From Bifidobacterium breve (GTDB taxonomy: Bacteria; Actinomycetota; Acidimicrobiia; Acidimicrobiales; Ilumatobacteraceae): a stretch of DNA of 5,150 nucleotides. Positions 1 through 5,150 of this stretch are shown here, piece by piece (the stretch's first letter is position 1; the number at the start of each line of letters is the position of its first letter). A model generated the notes under the pieces. The model saw only the letters and a program-made list of their open reading frames with translations. It was not told the DNA's origin and made no database searches. The translations under genes and the position numbers were made by a program. The DNA lies in the NCBI GenBank assembly GCA_943325435.2, contig CALPPK020000132.1:1-5150 (forward strand), written 5' to 3'.

Positions 1-1
1 C

Positions 2-229
2 GGAAATACTGATGACCCAATGGTCACGCTGAACACGCCTGATGCAAACTTCACAGGGCACCCGGCCATAAGTGTGCCGATGGGTCTTGATGACAACGGT
101 GTCCCATGTGGCATTCACATCACAGGCCCGAGATTTGCAGACAATCTCACACTTGGTCTTGCCTCACATATCGAAAAAATTAAGCCGTGGCCTCTGACAG
201 CACCTGGTTACACACCATTTGGTCTCTAA
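2..229 (+). CDS. Amidase-signature family enzyme, C-terminal fragment (5' end outside window)
   Basis: An open frame runs in from the left edge (first full codon at base 2) and stops at TAA 227-229, giving the last 75 residues. The segment with PDANFTGHPAISVPMG, then GVPCGIHITGPRFADN and the ending APGYTPFG matches the C-terminal part of amidase-signature (GatA-like) hydrolases, where a P-A-I-S-V-P core strand, a G-x-P-x-G-x-x-x-x-G-P-x-x-x-D element and a terminal PGY.PFG are typical. These enzymes hydrolyse carboxamides with a Ser-cisSer-Lys triad; that triad lies upstream of the window, so activity cannot be judged. The ATG at base 20 is internal, because homology extends across it, and is not the start. 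Substrate is unknown: a GatA subunit is possible, but a stand-alone amidase is more likely because the neighbours are not gatB or gatC. Family assignment is firm, specificity is not. Confidence 0.85.
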   Translation, partial: GNTDDPMVTLNTPDANFTGHPAISVPMGLDDNGVPCGIHITGPRFADNLTLGLASHIEKIKPWPLTAPGYTPFGL

Positions 230-252
230 TCATTTGGTGATGCATCTCGTCA

Positions 253-268
253 GCTAATTCTCATTAGC
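253..268. other. Small perfect inverted repeat in the amidase / RCC1-gene spacer
   Basis: GCTAAT (253-258) and ATTAGC (263-268) are perfect reverse complements around a 4-nt TCTC loop, 23 bp after the amidase stop and 27 bp before the next ATG. A second tiny stem, ACCG/CGGT (277-280 and 284-287), follows. There is no T-run after either, so an intrinsic terminator is not well supported. It could be a weak 3' end signal for the amidase transcript, an operator, or chance. The rest of the 65-bp spacer shows no clear promoter and no Shine-Dalgarno sequence. Confidence 0.3.
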
Positions 269-294
269 GTGGTTACACCGCTTCGGTACTTTCC

Positions 295-2334
295 ATGAAA
301 ATCTTTATCGCACTCACTTTGTTCTTCGGATCAGGAATACTTCTTCCGCAAAATGCCATGCTGAGTGCCGCAGAAACTGTAAGCGCTCCTGGAATGTCGG
401 TGATCCCAGTCATTACATCTGTTAGCGCTGGTACGGAACACACATGCATCGTGCGTGATGCCTCGGTGTGGTGCACTGGTTCTAACTCTCGAGGCCAACT
501 GGGGACAGGCTCATTGACCAAGACGATTGCCTTTAGTCCTTCCTTGATGACTAATGCACTAATGGTTGACGTCGCTGGCACTACATCATGTGCCGTTCGC
601 ACTGACGCCACCTTGTGGTGCTGGGGAACTATCGCTACTTCGCTCGATGTTGTGACATCAAGAATTGTGATAAATGATTCACCAGTTCCACTTCAAGTTC
701 CACTGCTCAATGTTCGAACTGTGTCAGTAGGAAAGACGCATTCATGCGCGACCCAAAATGACGACACTGTGTGGTGTTGGGGGGCAAATACGCGTGGCCA
801 ATTAGGCAACAACACACGATTAGATTCAGTCCTTCCCGTGAGGGCAAGTATTGACAAAGTGCAGTCACTTGATGTCGGCACCGAACATACATGTGCAGTT
901 CGACGTACATCTTCTGTGTGGTGCTGGGGATCGAACGGCTATCACCGTCTCGGCTTGCGCGCCAAGGGACCGTTCCTAGTTCCTACGTATGTGCCAAAGG
1001 TTCGCGCAACGACTGTTGCCACGGGAGGTGCATTCACGTGCATTATTGCATTGAATACTCGTGTGCAATGTTGGGGACGAAATCAATATGGTCAATTAGC
1101 CCGCACATCTGGTCCATCTCGCATTGCACCTCACACAACGTCAATCAAAAAGCCAGTTGCCTTAACTGCCGGTAATGAATTCGCCTGCGCAATCACTGCC
1201 GCTGCTACTACGTGGTGTTGGGGTCGAAATAGATTCGGCCAACTATCAAATGGTTCGTCATTTGCTTCGTCCATCCCTCAGAAAATTCTGGCCAGCACCA
1301 AAGTTGGTTCTATGACTGCTCTCGCGGCGGGAGAATCCCATGCCTGTGCAATTGCCAATACTTCTGGAGCCATGAGGTGTTGGGGCCTCGGCTTACAAGG
1401 TCAACTAGGCGACGGTGGAAGCGGTCCAAGTGGAATCCGTTCAACCGGGATCGAAATCTGGCCAAACGGTGTGCGAATGAAGTCGATTGGTACTGATCAG
1501 TCCGCACGAATAATTGCGGTCGGTGATATCGCTTGTGATGACAACAGGCGCGCAGTTAGCACTACGGGACCAAGCGGCACGCAATGTGGGGACTATGCCA
1601 CCGGCTCACTGATCTCATCATTGAAGCCAGACGGCGTATTCGCCCTTGGTGATCTGCAGTACGAAAGCGCAAGTTCGCAAGAACTAATGAGCAACTTTGA
1701 TTTATCCTGGGGCGCCCTTCGTGCAATCACTTACCCCATTCGCGGCAATCATGAATATCTCACAGCGGGTGCTGCAGGGTATGTCGATTACTTCAGTCAG
1801 ATGTCTCCCTCATACTGGACAGTAGACGCAGGTGGTTGGCGCGTCATTGCAGTTGACTCTTGGTGTCAAGGTCAGATCTATGCCGGTTGCTCAGCCACAT
1901 CAGCTCAAACACAATGGCTGAAAAATGAATTGCAACGAGCTCGTGAAGAAAACAAGTGCGCAGCCGTGATGATGCACCATCCATTCGTGTCGAGTGGTTC
2001 ACTTGCAACTTCCAGCGTGAGTAATTTGTGGGAAGCCGCAGTAACCGGCGGCGCTGATCTCATGTTGACAGCTCATGACCATATTTACGAACGTTTTACA
2101 CCACTGAATGCATTAGGTGCTCCAGTAGTTGACGGAATGCCTCTCTTTATCAGCGGACTTGGTGGTGCACCAGTTACTCCGATCGGAGACGCAGTTCCGG
2201 GAAGCGCATTTCGATACAACTCAAATCACGGGGTCTTATCTTTAACTTTGACACCACAGTCATTTTCTTGGGACTTCATCAGTGCGCTTGACGGCGTAAC
2301 AATCGAAGCCGGCACTGCACCATGTGCTCCGTAA
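295..2334 (+). CDS. Secreted RCC1-repeat (seven-bladed propeller) / calcineurin-like metallophosphoesterase fusion
   Basis: The 679-residue product starts with a signal peptide (K2, hydrophobic stretch 3-17, likely cleavage near LSA-A around residue 26), with no lipobox, so it is probably exported and soluble. Residues about 40-400 hold seven RCC1-type repeats. Residues about 405-676 form a metallophosphoesterase of the purple-acid-phosphatase-like type: GDIAC (D411), GDLQY (D453), GNHE (N485, H486), VMMHH (H561) and AHDHIYER (H594, H596). The last motif has Ala where GHxH is usual. All expected dinuclear-metal ligands are present, so hydrolysis of phosphomono- or diesters outside the cytoplasm is likely; the substrate is unknown. 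The 20 cysteines (14 in the propeller; 414, 431, 524, 532, 555, 677 in the enzyme) suit disulfides. There is no C-terminal anchor or LPXTG. ATG 295 is chosen because the next Met (residue 23) would remove the signal peptide. No Shine-Dalgarno is seen. It ends 7 bp from the convergent oxidoreductase gene. Domain calls are secure; the biological role is unknown. Confidence 0.9.
   Translation: MKIFIALTLFFGSGILLPQNAMLSAAETVSAPGMSVIPVITSVSAGTEHTCIVRDASVWCTGSNSRGQLGTGSLTKTIAFSPSLMTNALMVDVAGTTSCAVRTDATLWCWGTIATSLDVVTSRIVINDSPVPLQVPLLNVRTVSVGKTHSCATQNDDTVWCWGANTRGQLGNNTRLDSVLPVRASIDKVQSLDVGTEHTCAVRRTSSVWCWGSNGYHRLGLRAKGPFLVPTYVPKVRATTVATGGAFTCIIALNTRVQCWGRNQYGQLARTSGPSRIAPHTTSIKKPVALTAGNEFACAITAAATTWCWGRNRFGQLSNGSSFASSIPQKILASTKVGSMTALAAGESHACAIANTSGAMRCWGLGLQGQLGDGGSGPSGIRSTGIEIWPNGVRMKSIGTDQSARIIAVGDIACDDNRRAVSTTGPSGTQCGDYATGSLISSLKPDGVFALGDLQYESASSQELMSNFDLSWGALRAITYPIRGNHEYLTAGAAGYVDYFSQMSPSYWTVDAGGWRVIAVDSWCQGQIYAGCSATSAQTQWLKNELQRAREENKCAAVMMHHPFVSSGSLATSSVSNLWEAAVTGGADLMLTAHDHIYERFTPLNALGAPVVDGMPLFISGLGGAPVTPIGDAVPGSAFRYNSNHGVLSLTLTPQSFSWDFISALDGVTIEAGTAPCAP
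412..1494 (+). repeat. Seven tandem RCC1-type protein repeats with a Cys pair in each
   Basis: Seven units follow the pattern (V/A)-x-(A/V)-G-x-x-x-x-C-A-x(n)-W-C-W-G-x-N-x-x-G-Q-L. The Cys pairs fall at residues 51/60, 99/109, 151/161, 200/210, 249/259, 298/308 and 351/362, so the first Cys recurs every 48-53 residues. Repeats 3, 5, 6 and 7 are the most canonical. Repeat 1 has CTG instead of CWG, repeat 2 lacks the N-x-x-G-Q-L turn, and repeat 4 has YHRLG. Seven units is the number that closes an RCC1-type beta-propeller, here presumably extracytoplasmic and disulfide-braced. The fold is inferred from the repeat pattern; the binding partner is unknown. Confidence 0.88.
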
Positions 2335-2341
2335 CGAGCCG

Positions 2342-3313
2342 CTAGTCAAAGACGGGTACCAGCGCCACTTTGCCCGCAATTTTGCGATCTTGTAAATCCC
2401 GCATCGCTTGAACAGCTTTGCTCATCGGGTACATGACTGGTTCTACGGGGTGAAGTTTTCCTGCTGCGATTTCTGCCAACACTTCAACCAACATGCCTTG
2501 GTTCTCAACGATGTTTCGCCCGACCCATGCACCCCAATCAACACCAACCACTGTGCGATTAGTTAACAACACATGATTCGCTGGAAGACGCGGAATTCCA
2601 CCAACGAAACCAACAACGAGATACTGACCAAATGGCGCCAGTGCACGCAAACACTGTTCGGCAAGGTCGCCACCGACTGGGTCGTACACCATGTCAACTC
2701 CACCACCGCACAATTCACGAGTGCGTAGCTTTACATCTTCATTCAGAACATCGATTGCAGCAAAAGCTCCGCGATCTAATGCCAACTGGCGCTTTTCGGC
2801 GCTGGATGCAGCTGCGATAACTCGCATGCCTATTGCAACACCAAGATCAACGGCGGCTAATCCGACTCCACCACCTGCACCAAGTACCAACATGGTGGCA
2901 CCGTCGCGCACGTGAGCCCGCTTATGAAATGCAAACCATGCCGTCAAATAACTCTGCATGAACGTCGCGCCCTGACCATCACTCAACTGATCTGGAATTG
3001 GAATCACACGACTTGAGGAAAGTACGGCTTCATCTGCAAAGCCACCACTTGGTGAGAAAATTCGATCACCAATCTTCAGATTCGTAACGTCAGATGCAAC
3101 TTCAACAACTCGACCAACAATTTCAGAACCTGGCCGGTAAGGGACCGGCGGCTTGATTTGGTATTTACCCTCAATCATTAGTGAGTCCACATAATTCAAG
3201 CCACTAGCCAAGACAGCTACACGTATTTGCCCATCGGCTAGTTCAGGTGAATCAATTTCCACAATCTCTATGTCATCAAGCGACCCAAGTTGTTGAACCT
3301 GCAATATTTTCAT
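2342..3313 (-). CDS. Zinc-independent MDR-family NADPH:quinone oxidoreductase
   Basis: This 323-residue protein has the usual length and layout of the quinone-oxidoreductase branch of the medium-chain dehydrogenase/reductase superfamily. The N-terminal GroES-like domain carries ASGLNYVDSLMIEGKY (36-51) and PYRPGSEIVGRV (58-69). The Rossmann motif GAGGGVG is at 145-151, followed by ASSAEKRQLALDRGA (169-183), where Lys174 is placed to favour NADPH. The Cys/His ligands of zinc alcohol dehydrogenases are absent; the only cysteines are 202 and 221. The expected reaction is NADPH-dependent reduction of quinones or alpha,beta-unsaturated carbonyls in the cytoplasm, but family members differ widely in substrate. 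ATG 3313 fits the conserved MK(I/A) start; there is no Shine-Dalgarno, but a TACCGT hexamer sits 7 nt upstream. It lies 43 bp after the flavodoxin-fold gene, so it may be both read through and separately transcribed. It ends convergently with the propeller-phosphoesterase gene. Confidence 0.9.
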   Translation of the reverse strand: MKILQVQQLGSLDDIEIVEIDSPELADGQIRVAVLASGLNYVDSLMIEGKYQIKPPVPYRPGSEIVGRVVEVASDVTNLKIGDRIFSPSGGFADEAVLSSSRVIPIPDQLSDGQGATFMQSYLTAWFAFHKRAHVRDGATMLVLGAGGGVGLAAVDLGVAIGMRVIAAASSAEKRQLALDRGAFAAIDVLNEDVKLRTRELCGGGVDMVYDPVGGDLAEQCLRALAPFGQYLVVGFVGGIPRLPANHVLLTNRTVVGVDWGAWVGRNIVENQGMLVEVLAEIAAGKLHPVEPVMYPMSKAVQAMRDLQDRKIAGKVALVPVFD

Positions 3314-3320
3314 AAATGTG

Positions 3321-3326
3321 ACGGTA
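3321..3326 (-). promoter_or_regulatory. Candidate -10 box (TACCGT) for a leaderless transcript of the quinone oxidoreductase
   Basis: On the minus strand the spacer reads TACCGT-CACATTT-ATG. The hexamer fits the actinobacterial -10 form TANNNT and ends 7 nt before the ATG at 3313, which would put the transcription start at or next to the A of ATG. No good -35 is visible. The same hexamer at the same spacing precedes the ATG at 4591. This is a prediction from pattern only. Confidence 0.4.
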
Positions 3327-3356
3327 CTAGACAGACTAGGGATGTAATGAACCGTG

Positions 3357-3962
3357 CTACTTCAAGACACGGTTGATTCGCCGGCGTACACGACCAGAGA
3401 ATTTCTGGCGTTGGCGAAGCGTTGCGTTGTCTACGCCATACATCGCCAACCACTCACAACGAACTCGGCGGTGAAGCATCAGTCGCACTGAACGAAACGC
3501 GGTTCGTTTCCCGGACTCCCCTTCAAAAGCATTGACTAACTTCCCTGATCCGTGTGTAGTCACCACGATCAGATGCCGCACGTTGGTAAGAAGTGGCTGA
3601 ATTCGATTCGCACCTTCAGGAAGAACCCAGGCGACCCCGTTCATAAGCACTCGGTCAAACCAACCCTTCAATATTGCTGGTTGACCTGACCACCATGTTG
3701 GGTATACAAGAACTAATGCTTCACACCACTGCAAATCTTCAATGTGCTGACGTAGTTCAGGAAGCGACTTCAGTTTTTCTTCCACATCCCCTACATGATT
3801 CAACCGTTCATACGGAGTAAACACTGGACTGAAATTCTCAGCCCACAGATCATGATGACGAATTTCATGTCCGCCATTTTTTAGTTCACCAAGTACTTCG
3901 GAAGAGAGAAAAGAGACAAAGGACTCTGAAGATGGATGAGCGAGAATGACAAGGACTTTCAC
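3357..3962 (-). CDS. Flavodoxin-fold NAD(P)H (quinone) oxidoreductase, second paralog
   Basis: This 201-residue protein belongs to the Flavodoxin_2 (NQO/MdaB-like) family, which uses FAD or FMN for two-electron reduction of quinones and related electrophiles by NAD(P)H. Seen in the sequence are the nucleotide-fold start MKVLVILAHPSSESF (1-15), the flavin-loop signature YPTWW at 87-91 followed by PAILKGWFDRV (95-105), and VVTTHGSGK (133-141) for the next loop. The start is GTG (3960-3962), sharing GTGA with the TGA of the upstream paralog, a classic sign of translational coupling. A purine-rich GAAGAAGATGGGA lies just upstream on the minus strand. An unusual feature is the strongly basic C-terminus (RVRRRINRVLK) plus HRRVR around 164-168, not seen in its partner. 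It may act with the upstream paralog as a heterodimer, since the family is dimeric; that is inference. The exact substrate is unknown. Confidence 0.88.
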   Translation of the reverse strand: MKVLVILAHPSSESFVSFLSSEVLGELKNGGHEIRHHDLWAENFSPVFTPYERLNHVGDVEEKLKSLPELRQHIEDLQWCEALVLVYPTWWSGQPAILKGWFDRVLMNGVAWVLPEGANRIQPLLTNVRHLIVVTTHGSGKLVNAFEGESGKRTAFRSVRLMLHRRVRCEWLAMYGVDNATLRQRQKFSGRVRRRINRVLK

Positions 3963-4546
3963 AAGGTTCCCATCTTCTTCTCAAGAGACGCAAGAAAACT
4001 CTTTCTGCTTGCATCCGTGGCTGTGTCCATTGCATACAAACTCGAAGTAGAAACTTTTGTTCGTAATGACGTGTTCAGCCGAAATGCACGAGCCAATATG
4101 CGACGACCATTGTCGTTCACTAAACGTACGTACAACCATGGCGAGCCAAATGTGGAAGCAATATGTATACGTCGGATATTTCTTAGACCAGGCCGCACTT
4201 TATTGTTCTCATTGAACACAAAAGCTGTTCCCGGCAACATCACACGCTCTAACCAGCCCTTTAGTTGTGCAGGTAACCCACCCCACCATGTTGGGTAGAC
4301 GAACACGATGATCTCTGCAGCTGTAACAAGGGCCACATCACGCTCAAGCCCGACTGGTACGTCACCATTTCCCTGCTGGTATGTATTCCACTCTGATGTC
4401 GACATCACAGGATTGAAATGTTCTGCTGCAAGATCAATGACATCCACCGTGTGTCCCGCGGCACGTAACCCTGAAATGGCGGCATCACGCATCGCAGAAC
4501 AGAAACTTCCCTCAACGGGATGGCAGTACACAACAAGGGCATTCAT
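3959..4546 (-). CDS. Flavodoxin-fold NAD(P)H (quinone) oxidoreductase, first paralog
   Basis: This 195-residue member of the Flavodoxin_2 (NQO/MdaB-like) family is the first gene of the minus-strand cluster. Visible motifs are MNALVVYCHPVEGSF (1-15), AGHTVDVIDLAAEHFNPV (30-47), the flavin-loop YPTWW at 84-88 with PAQLKGWLERV (92-102), and ASTFGSPW (130-137). Length matches the family's usual 190-200 residues. It probably reduces quinones or other electrophiles with NAD(P)H in the cytoplasm. The start at ATG 4544-4546 fits the conserved N-terminus; no Shine-Dalgarno is seen. The minus-strand sequence GATAGACC just upstream is at best a weak -10. It is divergent from the ABM gene across 44 bp, so the two may share control. 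The 4-bp overlap with the downstream paralog suggests a tandem duplication kept under joint expression. This copy looks closer to the common family pattern than the downstream one. Confidence 0.88.
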   Translation of the reverse strand: MNALVVYCHPVEGSFCSAMRDAAISGLRAAGHTVDVIDLAAEHFNPVMSTSEWNTYQQGNGDVPVGLERDVALVTAAEIIVFVYPTWWGGLPAQLKGWLERVMLPGTAFVFNENNKVRPGLRNIRRIHIASTFGSPWLYVRLVNDNGRRILARAFRLNTSLRTKVSTSSLYAMDTATDASRKSFLASLEKKMGTL

Positions 4547-4577
4547 AGGGTGGTCTATCGCCGAAGCAATTGGGCAC

Positions 4578-4583
4578 TACCGT
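4578..4583 (+). promoter_or_regulatory. Candidate -10 box (TACCGT) for a leaderless transcript of the ABM gene
   Basis: The plus strand reads TACCGT-ACCGTGT-ATG, with the hexamer ending 7 nt before the ATG at 4591. TACCGT recurs immediately, sharing one T (4583-4588), giving a tandem TACCGTACCGT. It fits TANNNT, and the spacing would place the transcription start at the start codon, which suits the absence of a Shine-Dalgarno. No clear -35 is seen in the 44-bp divergent spacer. Pattern-based prediction only. Confidence 0.4.
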
Positions 4584-4590
4584 ACCGTGT

Positions 4591-5150
4591 ATGCCAGACC
4601 TGACCGGAGATTTCAACACAGGACAGTTGCCAAAAATTGCCCCAGGTACTGTCACCGTCACTATTGCTCGCACCGTAGAGCCTCGCCACAAGGCCGAGTT
4701 TGAAACTTGGTGCCACGACATGACAGAAGCGGTGCAAACAGCCCCAGGGTGTCTTGGAGCCACGGTCTTATGGCCTGCTAAACCTTCAGACCCGTATCAC
4801 ATGGTTTTTCGCTTTCTTGATGTCTTGCATTTACGCGAGTGGGAACGATCTGACGTCCGTCAAGAACTGCGTGAACGCGCTGACCGTCTGGTGTTGTCAG
4901 AAAAGGTAACTGTCACTGCCGGAACAGAAGAGTTCTTTAATGCCCTCGGTGAAGTAGAACGACACAAGACTCGTACAGGCAAATTTCTGTCGGACGTTGC
5001 ATGGGTCTACCCCATCGCCTTGATTTTTACTCTTGTGCTTGCGCCGTACTTTGCGCGAATCGATGTTCTGCCTCGTGTACTGATCTCTACTGCACTTATT
5101 GGAGCAACAAGTAAATATGCAACTGGCCCATTGCGCACTTGGTGGCGCCG
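4591..5150 (+). CDS. ABM-domain (antibiotic biosynthesis monooxygenase-like) membrane protein, 3' end outside window
   Basis: An open frame from ATG 4591 runs off the right edge, giving 186 residues so far. Residues about 19-110 form an ABM ferredoxin-like domain: VTVTIARTVEPRHKAEFETW (21-40), then APGCLGATVL (51-60), YHMVFRF (69-75) and LREWERSDVRQEL (81-93). After a short linker come two hydrophobic segments, about 137-154 (AWVYPIALIFTLVLAPYF) and 162-180, joined by a short loop with PRV, so the protein is probably tethered to the membrane with the ABM domain at the N-terminal side. This layout matches the COG3224-type ABM proteins, which are widespread but poorly characterised. ABM-fold enzymes include cofactor-free oxygenases acting on quinones and aromatic compounds, among them E. 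coli YgiN; enzyme activity here is not proven. An in-frame TTG at 4570 is an alternative start but adds only 7 residues before the domain. It is divergent from a quinone-reductase cluster, hinting at a quinone-related role. Confidence 0.82.
   Translation, partial: MPDLTGDFNTGQLPKIAPGTVTVTIARTVEPRHKAEFETWCHDMTEAVQTAPGCLGATVLWPAKPSDPYHMVFRFLDVLHLREWERSDVRQELRERADRLVLSEKVTVTAGTEEFFNALGEVERHKTRTGKFLSDVAWVYPIALIFTLVLAPYFARIDVLPRVLISTALIGATSKYATGPLRTWWR

Noticed and set aside
277..287. ACCG-CTT-CGGT mini-hairpin before the propeller gene as a riboswitch or terminator
   Set aside because: Four base pairs with a 3-nt loop is easily chance; no larger conserved structure is visible in the 65-bp spacer.
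273..611. Minus-strand open frame of 112 codons opposite the propeller gene
   Set aside because: It lies antisense to the signal peptide and first two repeats, has no recognisable domain, and the plus-strand reading is clearly coding.
2326..2339. GCTC/GAGC stem around the phosphoesterase stop codon as a terminator
   Set aside because: The stem is only 4 bp with a 6-nt loop and no following T-run; too weak to call.
3328..3340. CTAG repeated twice in the spacer upstream of the quinone oxidoreductase (minus strand CTAGTCTGTCTAGT) as an operator
   Set aside because: The direct repeat is short (5 bp), with no matching copy elsewhere in the window, so an operator claim has no support.
3936..4298. 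Plus-strand open frame of 120 codons across the two flavodoxin-fold genes
   Set aside because: It is antisense to two conserved proteins, spans their junction and has no family resemblance; a shadow of the real genes.
4308..4703. Plus-strand open frame of 131 codons covering the divergent spacer
   Set aside because: It is antisense to the first flavodoxin-fold gene and then overlaps the ABM gene in a different frame; low-complexity Ser/Arg/Thr content and no domain.
4512..4763. Minus-strand open frame of 83 codons opposite the ABM gene start
   Set aside because: It conflicts with the conserved ABM domain on the plus strand and with the start of the flavodoxin-fold gene; no recognisable protein.

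Overview
The window looks like chromosomal DNA from a bacterium, most likely an actinobacterium with roughly balanced base composition. This is an inference from three observations: the protein families (a secreted RCC1-repeat protein with a cysteine pair in every repeat, joined to an 'alkaline phosphatase'-type metallophosphoesterase; a two-helix membrane ABM protein), tight gene packing, and starts with almost no Shine-Dalgarno sequence but with TANNNT hexamers exactly 7 nt before two ATGs, which suggests leaderless transcription. No tRNA, rRNA, CRISPR array, insertion sequence or phage gene is visible.

Layout: (1) 2-229 (+) is the C-terminal end of an amidase-signature enzyme cut by the left edge. 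(2) 230-294 is a short spacer with a small perfect hairpin. (3) 295-2334 (+) encodes a 679-residue exported protein: signal peptide, seven RCC1-type repeats (a predicted seven-bladed propeller with a regular Cys ladder), then a calcineurin-like/purple-acid-phosphatase-like phosphoesterase with all metal-binding motifs present. It ends 7 bp from the end of the convergent gene. (4) 4546-2342 (-) is a three-gene cluster: two paralogous flavodoxin-fold NAD(P)H (quinone) oxidoreductases overlapping by 4 bp, then a zinc-free MDR-type NADPH:quinone oxidoreductase. (5) 4591-5150 (+) is divergent from that cluster across only 44 bp. It is a right-truncated antibiotic-biosynthesis-monooxygenase (ABM) domain protein with a C-terminal membrane module.

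Functional reading: the right half (2342-5150) is a compact redox block with three predicted NAD(P)H-dependent quinone/electrophile reductases of two unrelated folds and an ABM-fold protein. It resembles in content the E. coli MdaB (flavodoxin-fold quinone reductase) / YgiN (ABM-fold quinol monooxygenase) pair, so a quinone-handling or electrophile-detoxification role is plausible but unproven. The left half holds the most unusual single gene, the propeller-phosphoesterase fusion, probably an extracytoplasmic phosphatase or phosphodiesterase. Nothing in the window is clearly a wholly new system; the fusion protein, the possible matched leaderless promoters and the redox block most merit follow-up.
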